From positions 1-52,005 of the forward strand of contig CAUQKI010000011.1 in NCBI GenBank assembly GCA_963518955.1: DNA of 52,005 nucleotides, written 5' to 3'. The translations under genes and the position numbers were made by a program. This stretch comes from JABCPE02 sp963518955. Lineage in GTDB: Bacteria > Bacteroidota > Bacteroidia > Flavobacteriales > Weeksellaceae. This document shows positions 7,214-16,481 of this stretch, one piece after another. Numbering within the stretch: the stretch's first letter is position 1; each line of letters begins with the position of its first letter. Under the pieces are notes generated by a model. That model did no database searches and had not been told where the DNA came from. It saw only the letters and a program-made list of their open reading frames with translations.

Positions 7214-8139
7214 TTACATCGGAAGGAAAACAGCTCCTACCCCAATTATAGTCTGTTTGTGATTATAATCAATCAGAGAATCTCCATAGCCATGAGATGC
7301 CTGAAGCATCATTTTAAGAGTTCCTTTGATAGGATAAATCCAAGAAAACTCTGCAAAGCCTCTATTATGCTTGAAATTCAGATTATTACGCAAAACCAAA
7401 GAAAAAATATGACTTTTTCTGGAATAGCCGATGGTAAATTCGGTTCTTCCCACATATTCCTCTATGCTGGGATTATCATCATCGTCCCCTTTTTCGGTAA
7501 ATCTCTGCCATAATTTATTCGTAATGTAAAAATCTCCCCACTCAAAAGCTGTGATAAGTATAAGTCTGTTCCAGCTTCGCGAGAGCAGTTCTTCCTTTCC
7601 ATTGGACTGGTGGTTTACGGATATTCCCGCCATTTTATTTTAAATTTTCCTGCGGACAGGTTCAGCGGATAGATGAACATCAGCTCTGGCTCATAGTTGG
7701 TCTCACGGAACGGACGAGACATTTTACCATTATAAACCTGCCAAAAAGACTGCTGGGTAAAGCCTAACCAAAGGTCGCCTTTGTTCCAGAAAGCACCCTG
7801 TAACACCTTGGCTTTCAGGCTGACCTGAAATTTGGCTTCTATATTTTGAAAGTTTTTGTATTCTGGAACTGCTCGATTGATATTCAGACTCACAGGCTGC
7901 CTATTAGGAAGACTTGAATATCTGGAAACAATGATATAATTTGGTCTGTATGCCGTCAAAATAAAAGTTCCTCTTTTGTAGGGCTCTCTCAGCTCCCACA
8001 TGCGGTCTATCGGGTCAGAAAAATATCCTTTGAATGATGTGTATGGATTTTCTTGTGCGGTGTGTAATGTATCTTTTTCTTGCGAAAACGCTACAATATT
8101 CATCAACAAGGATAAAAATAAAAGTATTTTTTTGCTCAT
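7214..8139 (-). pseudogene. pldA: Outer-membrane phospholipase A (PldA) with a -1 frameshift
   Basis: Two overlapping frames together encode one OMPLA. The 5' part (8139-7615, 174 residues) has a signal peptide ending in AFSQ and the family block PFRETNYEPEL. It runs out of frame after KFKIKW. The 3' part (from 7633, 139 residues) carries the active site NHQSNG...SRSWNR (His, Ser and Asn triad of E. coli PldA) and the Ca-site/strand blocks DDDNPSIEEYVG and GYGDSLIDYNHKQT. The break sits at AAAATGG (7636-7630): one extra A would fuse the parts exactly. It may be a true inactivating deletion, a sequencing error, or -1 slippage on AAAA. Every conserved residue is otherwise intact, so decay, if real, is recent. 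Confidence 0.85.
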
Positions 8140-8153
8140 TATTTTATTTAATC

Positions 8154-9071
8154 TTAATTTATTTCTACGCGTTCCAAGGCTTTGGGAAGGAAGGTATTTT
8201 TGAATACAACTTTGGCTTCTTCTAAAAACACTGAATAATCCGTATATCGATTAGAAAAATGCCCTAAAATCAACTTTTTTACTTTGGCTTTTTCTGCAAT
8301 CATTGCCGCCTCTATCGCAGTGGAATGCCCTGTATGTTTGGCTAAATCCTTCAAATCATCTAAAAAAGTAGCCTCGTGATAGAGCAGATTTGCGCCCTCA
8401 ATAATCGGAACCACCGACTCCAAATAACGGGTATCACTACAAAAAGCATAAGAAACAGATACCTCCGGCGGAGTAGTAAGCATTTCATTTTTAAGGATAT
8501 AGCCATCATTTAGGACAAAATCCTTCCCTCGTTTGATGTTGTGATAATCACAGATTTCTATTTCCGGATATTTGGCGATTTCATTCATATTCAGGTGGCG
8601 TTCCTTTGGTTTTTCTTTGAAAAGATAGCCATTGCAGTAAATCCTGTGGTTCAGCGGAATGGTATAAACTTCCACCTTGCTGTCTTCAAAGACAAGCACG
8701 GATTCCTTTCCCTTTAATTCGTGGAAAACCAGTTCAAATCCCTTGTTGGTCTCGGTAAGCCTCAGCACGGTTTCTATCAGCTCCTGAATGCCCGCAGGCC
8801 CGTAAATATGCAGTGGCGTTTCCCTGCCGAGCAGCTGAAAGGACGAAATAAGCCCAGGAAGCCCGAAACAATGGTCGCCATGGAGATGAGAAATAAAAAT
8901 ATGATTGATTTTAGAAAATTTGGCTTTGGCTTTTCTCAGTTGCACCTGCGTTCCCTCGCCGCAGTCTATCAGAAAATGCCGTTCTGCCATCTCTAAAACC
9001 TGTGCCGTAGGCGAGGAAGTCACGGTAGGTATGGCAGAATTAAAACCTAAAATGGTAAGAAATGCACTCAA
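8154..9071 (-). CDS. rnz: Ribonuclease Z
   Basis: 305 residues. Long-form bacterial tRNase Z, which trims tRNA 3' trailers. Motifs in order: LTILGFNSAIPT, HFLIDCGEGTQVQL, the zinc motif ISHLHGDHCFGLPGL, YHEATF, and AKHTGHSTAIEAA, then the final LILGHFSNRY. The reading frame has no ATG before the conserved start; the codon at 9071-9069 is TTG, giving (M)SAFLTILG, which fits the family N-terminus, so a TTG start is preferred. It is 14 bases upstream of the phospholipase gene, likely one operon. Confidence 0.93.
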   Translation of the reverse strand: MSAFLTILGFNSAIPTVTSSPTAQVLEMAERHFLIDCGEGTQVQLRKAKAKFSKINHIFISHLHGDHCFGLPGLISSFQLLGRETPLHIYGPAGIQELIETVLRLTETNKGFELVFHELKGKESVLVFEDSKVEVYTIPLNHRIYCNGYLFKEKPKERHLNMNEIAKYPEIEICDYHNIKRGKDFVLNDGYILKNEMLTTPPEVSVSYAFCSDTRYLESVVPIIEGANLLYHEATFLDDLKDLAKHTGHSTAIEAAMIAEKAKVKKLILGHFSNRYTDYSVFLEEAKVVFKNTFLPKALERVEIN

Positions 9072-9171
9072 TGTCTTTAATATTTTAAGCGACCAATATA
9101 CGAAACTTTCTTTTTTTTTATAAAATTAAAATAAGGCGCTGGCTTTGCTTATGGATTTAATATTTTTTGGT

Positions 9172-9179
9172 TACCTTTG
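9172..9179 (+). promoter_or_regulatory. Promoter -7 element of the M16 peptidase gene
   Basis: TACCTTTG, 21 bases before the ATG at 9201. A TTTG at 9144-9147 could be the upstream element, but the spacer of 24 is longer than usual. Confidence 0.55.
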
Positions 9180-9200
9180 TTTCCATTTAAATTTAATTTC

Positions 9201-12125
9201 ATGAAAAAAGTTTTAACCACATTAGCATTAGCATTGATGATGAATACTATTCAAGCGCAAAACTATGAGGAGATAAAACATACGGACAGAAATGGTTTCT
9301 CGTATGTTACGGTTTCTAATGATGAAAACGGAGTGAGAGTCTACACTCTGAAAAACGGACTAAAAGTTTATTTAGCAAAAAATTCTGATGCGCCGCGAAT
9401 TCAGACCTATATCCCTGTAAGAACAGGAAGTAATAACGACCCTGCTGACAATACAGGGCTGGCTCACTATCTGGAGCATATGATGTTCAAAGGAACTTCT
9501 AAAATAGGAACGCAGAACTGGGCAAAAGAGAAAAAATACATAAAACAAATTTCTGACCTCTACGAACAGCACAAGGCAGAAAAAAACGCTGAAAAGAAAA
9601 AGGAAATCTACAAAAAAATAGATGCCATCTCTAAAGAAGCGTCTAAATATGCCATTGCCAACGAATATGACAAGGCGATTTCTTCCCTTGGAGCTACTGG
9701 GACTAACGCCCACACTTGGTTGGATGAAACGGTTTATAAAAACAATATCCCAAGCAACGAGCTGGAAAAATGGTTCAAAGTAGAGCAAGAGCGATTCTCT
9801 GAACTGGTTCTAAGGCTGTTCCACACCGAGTTGGAAGCTGTTTATGAGGAATTTAACCGAGGACAAGACAACGACGGCCGACTGATGAGCTACGAGCTGA
9901 TGGACGCCCTATTCCCTACGCACCCGAACGGACAGCAGACTACTATCGGGAAGTCAGAACATTTGAAAAACCCTTCTATGGTGGCTATTCACAAGTATTT
10001 CAATGAATACTATGTGCCGAATAACTATGCACTGGTGCTGGTAGGAGATTTGGATTTTGATAAAACGATTCTTTTGGCTCAGAAATATTTCGGAAACTTT
10101 AAACCTAAAGCTTTACCGAAAAAATCACAAATCGTAGAAAAGTCAATGGACAAAATCGTGAAAAGAGTGGTAAAAAGCCCTTCTGCACCACGATTACAAA
10201 TGGCATGGAGAACAGACAGCTACGGAACAAAAGAAGCAAGAATGGCGGAGCTGGTAGCGCAGATTCTCAGCACCAACAGCAATGATGCAGGTCTTTTGGA
10301 TTTAAACCTAAACCAAAAACAAAAAGTTCTTCGTGCGATGGCGTATGTGCTTCCGTTCAAACAATATGGATATTTGGCGCTTTCGGCTGTACCAAAGGAA
10401 AATCAGTCTCTTGATGAGGCGAAAAACCTTCTTTTGGAACAGATAAATTTAGTTAAAAAAGGTGAATTCCCAGACTGGATGCTGACTGCCATCATCAATG
10501 ATATGAAAAAAGACCGCCTAAAAGGCTGGGAAACAGCTGATGGACTGGCGTCATCACTATACAACACCTATATCCGTGAGAGAAGCTGGGAACAGGAACT
10601 GGAAGACATTCAGGAGTATGAAAAAATCACAAAAGCGGATATTGTGAAATTTGCGAATGATTTCTTCAAGGATAATTATGCGATTATCTACAAAGAAAAA
10701 GGTGATAATGACAAGCTTATCCGTGTGGAAAACCCAGGAATCACACCGATAGAGCTAAACAGAGAGGCTCAGTCTCCGTTCCTGAAATCTATACTAAATG
10801 AGAAAGTAGAGGAAATAAAGCCTGTTTTCGTAGATTATCAAAAAGAAATAAAAACCGATAACATCAATGGCGTGAAGCTGAGCTTTATCCAAAACAAAAA
10901 GAATAATCTGGCTCAGATGAACTATATTTTCCCATTCGGAACGGATAATAATAAAGAACTTTCTGTGGCGTTTACTTTGTTCGATTATTTAGGAACAGAC
11001 AAATACAGCCCAGAGGAACTGAAAAAAGAATTCTTTAAACTCGGTATCAATCACGGAATCCGTATAGACAAAGACCGTATCAGTATTACTTTGTCTGGTT
11101 TGGAGGAGAATTTAGCGAAAGGTGCAGAGCTGTTTGACCATTGGCTTAGAAATTTAAAAGCTGATGAAAACATCTATAAAACGGTGGTAAATACTATTTT
11201 AGAATCTCGTGAAGTAGCCAAAAAAGATAAGAGAAACATCATGGCGGCACTTACCAGCTATGCGAGATACGGCAAAAACTCCAGATTCAGAGATGTGGTG
11301 AGCAAGGAACGCCTTCTTTCAGCGAAAGCAGAGGATTTCGTGTCTATGGCGAAAAATATAGTAAATGCGCCATACGAAGTATTTTTCTACGGAAAAGATT
11401 TGGAGAAATTCAAGAAAGACCTAAGCCTGATTATCAAAAAATCTAATGTGAAATACGACCTTCCTGCAGCTAAAATCTATGCTGAGCCTAGCACAGACGG
11501 GAAAGTATATTTCACCAACTATGATATGGTGCAGGTGGAAATGAGCAAAGTGGGAAGAGGCGAAACCGTAGACCTGAAAGACTTTGGGAAATCCAGCGTT
11601 TTCAATGAGTATTTCGGTTCTGGGCTTTCATCTATCGTATTTCAGGAAATCCGTGAGGCTCGTTCTTTAGCTTATTCCGCGTATGTGAACTATTCCCGCT
11701 CTGGCGAAAAAGGAAAGCACGACTATGTGATAAACTACATAGGAACACAGGCGAACAAGCTGGGACAAGCCGTAGAAGCGATGAACGGACTGATGGCAAA
11801 TCTTCCGCAGATACCAGCGCAGTTTGACAATGCTAAAAACTCTTCGCTCAAGCAGATAGCATCACAGAGACTGACTAAACAGAATATCTATTTCAACTAT
11901 CTGGCAACGCAGAAATTAGGCTTTAACCACGATATTCGTAAAGATGTCTATGCTGAAATCCAAAATCTAGATCTGGCGAAGCTGACCAATTTCTACAACC
12001 AAAAAATAAAGCCGATAAGCTACAATACGGCGATCATAGGGAAGAAAGAAAACCTTGATATGGCGGCTATCAGCAAAATGGGAGAATTCGTAGAGGTAAG
12101 CCTCGAAGAAATTTTCGGATATTAG
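9201..12125 (+). CDS. Secreted/periplasmic M16 (insulinase-type) zinc peptidase
   Basis: 974 residues from the ATG at 9201. That start is chosen over an upstream in-frame ATG (9177) because it opens a clean signal peptide, MKKVLTTLALALMMNTIQAQ. The inverted zinc motif HYLEH (H89, E92, H93) lies in GLAHYLEHMMFKG, and the distal Glu is in ELEAVYEEFNRG. A Lys/Glu-rich helical insertion of about 70 residues follows the zinc motif (residues 105-175). The second half repeats the M16 fold without the zinc motif, as usual in two-domain M16 proteins, and has the R/Y pair region EIREARSLAYSAYV. Probably periplasmic; substrates unknown. Monocistronic, followed by a terminator. Confidence 0.92.
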   Translation: MKKVLTTLALALMMNTIQAQNYEEIKHTDRNGFSYVTVSNDENGVRVYTLKNGLKVYLAKNSDAPRIQTYIPVRTGSNNDPADNTGLAHYLEHMMFKGTSKIGTQNWAKEKKYIKQISDLYEQHKAEKNAEKKKEIYKKIDAISKEASKYAIANEYDKAISSLGATGTNAHTWLDETVYKNNIPSNELEKWFKVEQERFSELVLRLFHTELEAVYEEFNRGQDNDGRLMSYELMDALFPTHPNGQQTTIGKSEHLKNPSMVAIHKYFNEYYVPNNYALVLVGDLDFDKTILLAQKYFGNFKPKALPKKSQIVEKSMDKIVKRVVKSPSAPRLQMAWRTDSYGTKEARMAELVAQILSTNSNDAGLLDLNLNQKQKVLRAMAYVLPFKQYGYLALSAVPKENQSLDEAKNLLLEQINLVKKGEFPDWMLTAIINDMKKDRLKGWETADGLASSLYNTYIRERSWEQELEDIQEYEKITKADIVKFANDFFKDNYAIIYKEKGDNDKLIRVENPGITPIELNREAQSPFLKSILNEKVEEIKPVFVDYQKEIKTDNINGVKLSFIQNKKNNLAQMNYIFPFGTDNNKELSVAFTLFDYLGTDKYSPEELKKEFFKLGINHGIRIDKDRISITLSGLEENLAKGAELFDHWLRNLKADENIYKTVVNTILESREVAKKDKRNIMAALTSYARYGKNSRFRDVVSKERLLSAKAEDFVSMAKNIVNAPYEVFFYGKDLEKFKKDLSLIIKKSNVKYDLPAAKIYAEPSTDGKVYFTNYDMVQVEMSKVGRGETVDLKDFGKSSVFNEYFGSGLSSIVFQEIREARSLAYSAYVNYSRSGEKGKHDYVINYIGTQANKLGQAVEAMNGLMANLPQIPAQFDNAKNSSLKQIASQRLTKQNIYFNYLATQKLGFNHDIRKDVYAEIQNLDLAKLTNFYNQKIKPISYNTAIIGKKENLDMAAISKMGEFVEVSLEEIFGY

Positions 12126-12140
12126 ACCTTGTCTAAACAA

Positions 12141-12170
12141 AAGACCTTACAGATTTGTAAGGTCTTTTTT
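12141..12170 (+). terminator. Intrinsic terminator after the M16 peptidase
   Basis: 11-bp perfect stem AAGACCTTACA (12141-12151) with its complement (12156-12166), loop GATT, then a T tract. Confidence 0.85.
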
Positions 12171-12299
12171 ATTTTTTTTAAAACTAAACATTGTAAATAG
12201 GCTTTGTATTATCTAATTCTCTGGTGTCTATTCCCTTTTTTACAATCTAAAATCATCTAATACAGCCACCGAGTAAATAACTAAATCTTAATAATGTTT

Positions 12300-12731
12300 C
12301 TAAGACAAAATATTTATCATATATATTAGCCTATAACCAATAATTCCAACAATATCTGTTACATAGTTTAAGGTATATTTTCTATTTTTAAAAAACACCT
12401 TTTCAAACCTTGTAGAATTTTTTGTTCTTTGCCTTTGTGTAGGTTCTTTATAACACTCTGCCATAAGTTCTTCAAAAATATATTCTAACATCATTTTTAA
12501 CTCTTCTTTCTTATCTTCTGGTATATATACTACATTTTTTGTATCCCAGATAGTCCAGTCAATATTGTGTTTTATCGAAAATCTCAGAAGATAGGGATAT
12601 AGATATTTCCACACAACAGGGTGTAATTCTATTTTTGTATCATTACATTTTAAAAACATAAATACTATTTTATATGATTTTCTTTCTAAAAAAACATTTT
12701 TCCAAAGGTCAAGCCATATGGACAGCTGCAA
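12300..12731 (-). CDS. Hypothetical protein, no recognised family
   Basis: 143 residues, AT-rich coding. Not recognised. The first half is mixed alpha/beta with several aromatic residues (HPVVWKYLYPYLLRFS, DWTIWDTKNVVYIP). The middle is an amphipathic helix (KKEELKMMLEYIFEELMAECY), and a basic stretch (RQRTKNSTRF) precedes a hydrophobic C-terminus (DIVGIIGYRLIYMINIL) that could anchor in the membrane. It begins 6 bases after the stop of the upstream gene on the same strand, so the two are a pair. The start could also be the internal Met before FLKCND. Function cannot be proposed. Confidence 0.6.
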   Translation of the reverse strand: MQLSIWLDLWKNVFLERKSYKIVFMFLKCNDTKIELHPVVWKYLYPYLLRFSIKHNIDWTIWDTKNVVYIPEDKKEELKMMLEYIFEELMAECYKEPTQRQRTKNSTRFEKVFFKNRKYTLNYVTDIVGIIGYRLIYMINILS

Positions 12732-12737
12732 ATTGAC

Positions 12738-13436
12738 TTATTTAAAAGGATTGGGTTCATTTTCTAAATGAGTGATTAAATAATCAAAGCCTTGTTTAAA
12801 AATGGTAACCTCTTCTTTTTTTTCAGGTTTCTTTACAGCATACAAATCAATAAGTTTTAATGTTTCATTTTTGTATTCTTCATATCTTGAATGATTGCCC
12901 CATTTTAATATAGCTATTTTTTTAAATAAGTGTACTGGAAAACTCCCTCCAACAGCTATTTCTGCTTTTCTCTCAAAAGGCACACTCCCCACATAATGAG
13001 CTAAAAATTTTATATCTAATAGTTTAGGAAATACTTCTTGTTCATAATACGAAAGACATTTATAAAACTCCGATAAAAACTCCTCTAAATGAGCCTCAGA
13101 AGTGATATCTTGCGAAAAAGAATAGTCTATTTTATAGAAATCTTTGGTATTAGGATATATATGATCACGATAATATTTTTTCAACTCTTCTATTATTAAA
13201 TCACATACAAATTTTTCTACTTTTTTAATTTTGATAGTAAAACCCTCAAATGTTAGTAATCTATCATATTGTATCCTAAAATCAAAAGAATATTCTAGAT
13301 TTTCTCCCTTTAACTCATAAGAAAAACTATCATCGCTAATAGTAGCGTCATTATTTACTAAATTTACCTTATACTCTTTTGATATTACTTCTTTTATTAA
13401 TTGGTGTAAGTCTCTTTTATCTAGTTCTATCTCCAT
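12738..13436 (-). CDS. Hypothetical protein, no recognised family
   Basis: 232 residues, AT-rich, acidic/Lys-rich, without signal peptide or membrane segment. It opens with an amphipathic helix (KRDLHQLIKEVISKEYKVN). A beta-rich segment (residues 30-70) and two long helices containing SEAHLEEFLSEFYKCLSYY follow. A conserved-looking patch, HYVGSVPFERKAEIAVGG, lies near residue 145. I recognise no family. Composition and isolation between ffh and the M16 gene, both core genes transcribed the other way, suggest an accessory pair, perhaps with the gene just downstream. No toxin-, immunity- or phage-specific motif can be named. Confidence 0.65.
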   Translation of the reverse strand: MEIELDKRDLHQLIKEVISKEYKVNLVNNDATISDDSFSYELKGENLEYSFDFRIQYDRLLTFEGFTIKIKKVEKFVCDLIIEELKKYYRDHIYPNTKDFYKIDYSFSQDITSEAHLEEFLSEFYKCLSYYEQEVFPKLLDIKFLAHYVGSVPFERKAEIAVGGSFPVHLFKKIAILKWGNHSRYEEYKNETLKLIDLYAVKKPEKKEEVTIFKQGFDYLITHLENEPNPFK

Positions 13437-13593
13437 TTTCTTCTTGTTTTTATAAGGTTCGCGGTTATTTAGGTGGATAGTCCCCTGTCATTTTACATAG
13501 ATAAAGATACTGTTTTCCGCAAGTTATTCTGAGCCAATATTTTTTTATTCGTGTTTTGAGCTTTCCCACTATCCAAAACTGAAGAAAATTCCT

Positions 13594-13601
13594 TATTTTT
13601 G
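13594..13601 (+). promoter_or_regulatory. ffh promoter -7 element
   Basis: TATTTTTG, 24 bases before the ffh ATG and followed by the GCAACC often seen at flavobacterial start sites. No clear TTG at the normal upstream distance. Confidence 0.5.
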
Positions 13602-13625
13602 CAACCTATTCTAAAATAGAAAATT

Positions 13626-14996
13626 ATGTTTCAGAGTTTACAAGACAAATTAGATAAAGCACTGCACAACCTCTCTGGAAGAGGGAAAATCACAGAAATC
13701 AATGTAGCAGAAACGGTTAAAGAAATCCGCCGTGCCTTGGTGGATGCCGATGTAAACTACAAAGTAGCCAAAGACCTCACCAAAAGAGTGCAGGACAAAG
13801 CCATCGGGCAGAATGTCCTTACCTCGCTCACTCCTGGGCAGCTGATGACCAAAATCGTTCATGATGAGCTGGTGGAGCTCATGGGCGGCACGCAGGAAGG
13901 TATCAATCTGGCAGACAAACCGAGCATTATCCTCATCGCTGGGCTTCAGGGTTCAGGGAAAACCACTTTCTCTGGAAAACTGGCCAACTTCCTCAAAAAG
14001 AAAAAGAACAAAAACCCTCTACTAGTAGCCTGTGATGTCTACAGACCTGCGGCTATCGACCAGCTGGGAGTTCTCGGAGAGCAGATAGGCGTGCCTGTTT
14101 ATAAAGAACTAGAAAACAAAAATCCTGTTCAGATTTCACAAAACGCCATCGATTTCGCTAAACAAAACAAACACGATGTAGTGATTATAGACACCGCTGG
14201 GCGTTTGGCTATCGATGAAGAAATGATGAACGAAATCCGCAGTGTGCACCAGACTATAAAACCTTCTGAAACGCTCTTCGTAGTGGATTCCATGACAGGG
14301 CAGGATGCAGTAAATACAGCCAACGCCTTCAACGAGGTGCTAAACTACAATGGAGTAGTTCTTACCAAATTAGATGGTGATACCCGAGGCGGAGCGGCGC
14401 TTACGATTCGTTCCGTGGTTAATAAACCGATAAAATTCATCTCCACAGGAGAAAAAATGGATGCCCTAGATATCTTCTATCCAGACAGAATGGCGGACAG
14501 AATCCTAGGAATGGGAGATGTGGTTTCCTTGGTAGAAAGAGCCCAAGAGCAGTTCGATGAAGAAGAAGCAAAGAAACTCAACAAAAAAATTCAGAAAAAC
14601 GAACTTGGTTTTGATGACTTCCTAAAACAGCTCCAGATGATGAAGAAAATGGGAGGAATGAAAGACCTCATGGGTATGATACCAGGAATGGGAAAAGTAG
14701 CCCAAAATGTGGATATCAATGATGATACCTTCAAGCATATAGAGGCGATGATACAGTCCATGACACCAGAAGAAAGAAGAAGACCGAGCATCATCACCAT
14801 GCCGAGAAGACAAAGAATAGCCAAAGGGAGCGGAAGAAAAGTAGAAGAAGTAACCGCTCTGATGAAGCAGTTCGAGCAGCTTGGCAAGACTATGAAACTC
14901 CTGCAAAGCCCACAAGGCAAGCAGCTGATGTCTATGATGAGCAAAGGCGGCGGACTCCCAGGAATGGGCGGCGGAATGCCTTTCGGAGGAAAATAA
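13626..14996 (+). CDS. ffh: Signal recognition particle protein Ffh
   Basis: 456 residues, full length. N domain residues 1-95 with VKEIRRALVDADVNYKVAKD. G domain with P-loop GLQGSGKT (106-113), DTAGRLAIDEEMMNE, TKLDGDTRGGAALTIR and the GEKMDALDIFYPDR end. Met-rich M domain from about 325 (QMMKKMGGMKDLMGMIPGMGK), including the RRPSIITMPRRQRIAKGSGRK segment that grips SRP RNA. The C-terminus is Gly/Met-rich. It targets membrane proteins co-translationally with FtsY. Its RNA partner is encoded at 21364-21456, unusually near. Confidence 0.98.
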   Translation: MFQSLQDKLDKALHNLSGRGKITEINVAETVKEIRRALVDADVNYKVAKDLTKRVQDKAIGQNVLTSLTPGQLMTKIVHDELVELMGGTQEGINLADKPSIILIAGLQGSGKTTFSGKLANFLKKKKNKNPLLVACDVYRPAAIDQLGVLGEQIGVPVYKELENKNPVQISQNAIDFAKQNKHDVVIIDTAGRLAIDEEMMNEIRSVHQTIKPSETLFVVDSMTGQDAVNTANAFNEVLNYNGVVLTKLDGDTRGGAALTIRSVVNKPIKFISTGEKMDALDIFYPDRMADRILGMGDVVSLVERAQEQFDEEEAKKLNKKIQKNELGFDDFLKQLQMMKKMGGMKDLMGMIPGMGKVAQNVDINDDTFKHIEAMIQSMTPEERRRPSIITMPRRQRIAKGSGRKVEEVTALMKQFEQLGKTMKLLQSPQGKQLMSMMSKGGGLPGMGGGMPFGGK

Positions 14997-15008
14997 ACAA
15001 ATAAAAGA

Positions 15009-15038
15009 AAATCCCTTCTGTGAGAGAAGGGATTTTTA
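15009..15038. terminator. Bidirectional terminator between ffh and the LolA-like gene
   Basis: 11-bp stem AAATCCCTTCT (15009-15019) with AGAAGGGATTT (15025-15035), loop GTGAG. T-rich on both exits, serving convergent genes. Confidence 0.85.
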
Positions 15039-15060
15039 TTTTATTAGATTTTGATTTTAT

Positions 15061-15723
15061 TTAAAATTTAAAAGTATCGTCTTTAAAGGCTTTGTTTAGT
15101 TCTATTTTACTAAAAATCATCACATAGTCCGAATCCTTTTTCGGCGAAGAAGCCTCTATTCTAAATGGCATCAGCAGATTTCCTACTTTTTTGTAATCAG
15201 AATAAGTGATGGTCTCTCCCCTTTTTTCCTCTTTTAAAAGTAGATAAGACAGCTTGTCAAAATAGTAAATGGTTTTATTCACATTCTTGGTAAGTTCCAC
15301 TTTGAAAACTTCCTTGTCTCCGAGTTTATCCACCCCCAAAAGCTCCGCTGTGAAGCCCTTTTGTTCATAATTGATAAAATCCGTATCGAAGCTCTCTGGC
15401 TTATAGTTCGGGTATTCTTGGAGTTTATTTACGGCGTAGTTCATAGCGTAGCCCTTTTTCCCGTCATAGCCCTCTATCACCTGCTCTTTTTTCCCATTTA
15501 CCACGATGGTTTTGGTAAGATTCGGTCTGGCTTGGTAGATTTTCACAGGGTATTCCTCATTCACTCCCAAAACCACTTTTCCCTGAAGCAGGATAGTATT
15601 TAGGAGTTTCCACTGGACTAAACCTCCTGTGTTTTGGATATTTTTATCAATAATCTGAGCCGCTGTCTGGGCAAAAAATATTTGCGCTAAAAATACCAAG
15701 GTTATCAGAAATATTTTTCTCAT
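15061..15723 (-). CDS. Exported LolA-like outer-membrane lipoprotein-sorting protein
   Basis: 220 residues. The start at 15723 is chosen because it opens the signal peptide MRKIFLITLVFLAQIFFAQ; upstream in-frame sequence overlaps kdsB. The mature part begins AAQIIDKNIQNTGG. The repeated strands VIEGYDGKKGYAMNYAVN, FKVELTKNVNKTIYYFDK and TITYSDYKKVGNLLMPFRIE have the layout of LolA/LolB-like periplasmic lipid carriers, as in many flavobacterial proteins annotated as outer-membrane lipoprotein-sorting proteins. True lipoprotein-sorting activity is not shown. Last gene of the minus-strand block, 17 bases after kdsB. Confidence 0.75.
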   Translation of the reverse strand: MRKIFLITLVFLAQIFFAQTAAQIIDKNIQNTGGLVQWKLLNTILLQGKVVLGVNEEYPVKIYQARPNLTKTIVVNGKKEQVIEGYDGKKGYAMNYAVNKLQEYPNYKPESFDTDFINYEQKGFTAELLGVDKLGDKEVFKVELTKNVNKTIYYFDKLSYLLLKEEKRGETITYSDYKKVGNLLMPFRIEASSPKKDSDYVMIFSKIELNKAFKDDTFKF

Positions 15724-15740
15724 GTTATTCTTTTTATGGT

Positions 15741-16478
15741 TTATTGGTTTCTTAAAATTTCTCTTGCCTTTTCCAAATCCTCTGGAACATCTATCCCCAC
15801 GCCCACGAAATTGGTCTCTATCATCTTGATTTTCATGCCGTATTCTAGATAGCGGAGACATTCTATTTTTTCAGCAATTTCCAAAGGTTTCATCGGAAGT
15901 TTTGCAAAGTTAAGCAAAGCCTCTCGTCTAAAAGCATAAACGCCGATATGTTTAAAATATTTTACGCCCTTCTCTTCTCTCGGATATGGAATCACAGAAC
16001 GGCTGAAATACAGCGCAAAACCATCTTTATCCGTAATTACTTTTACATTATTCGGGCTTTCTATTTCTTGTTTTTCTGCCAGATGAATTTTGAGTGATGC
16101 CAGAGAAATTTCCTTCTTGTCATCAGCTTCAAAAACCGAAATCAGCTGTTTTAGTGGTTCAGTTTTTAGGAAAGGTTCATCACCTTGGACATTCACCACT
16201 ATATCACAGTCGATATTCTGCACAGCCTCTGCGATACGGTCACTGCCTGTTTCGTGCTGACCTGTCATCAGGGCTTTTCCCCCTGTGTTTTTTATTTCAT
16301 TAAAAATAATTTCTGAGTCCGTAGCCACGAAAACCTCATCAAACAAGCCTGTTTCCACCACATTTTGGTAAGTAGTGGTGATGACAGTTTTCTCGCCCAA
16401 AAGCTGCATAAGCTTTCCTGGGAAACGGCTCGCCTCGTATCGCGCAGGAATAACGGCTATTATTTTATTTTTTTTCAT
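15741..16478 (-). CDS. kdsB: 3-deoxy-manno-octulosonate cytidylyltransferase
   Basis: 245 residues. Activates Kdo with CTP to CMP-Kdo for lipopolysaccharide core synthesis. Clear motifs: VIPARYEASRFPGKLM (CTP site), VVNVQGDEPF (metal/nucleotide site), FSRSVIPYPR, HIGVYAFRREAL, and EQ-like LEIAEKIECLRYLEYG with VGVGIDVPEDL at the end. Full length. A Gram-negative outer membrane with Kdo is therefore implied. It sits 3 bases downstream of the SH3-domain gene and 17 upstream of the LolA-like gene. Confidence 0.97.
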   Translation of the reverse strand: MKKNKIIAVIPARYEASRFPGKLMQLLGEKTVITTTYQNVVETGLFDEVFVATDSEIIFNEIKNTGGKALMTGQHETGSDRIAEAVQNIDCDIVVNVQGDEPFLKTEPLKQLISVFEADDKKEISLASLKIHLAEKQEIESPNNVKVITDKDGFALYFSRSVIPYPREEKGVKYFKHIGVYAFRREALLNFAKLPMKPLEIAEKIECLRYLEYGMKIKMIETNFVGVGIDVPEDLEKAREILRNQ

Positions 16479-16481
16479 TTT

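Noticed and set aside
9177..9200. Earlier ATG start for the M16 peptidase
   Set aside because: It overlaps the -7 promoter element, and the ATG at 9201 gives a clean signal peptide.
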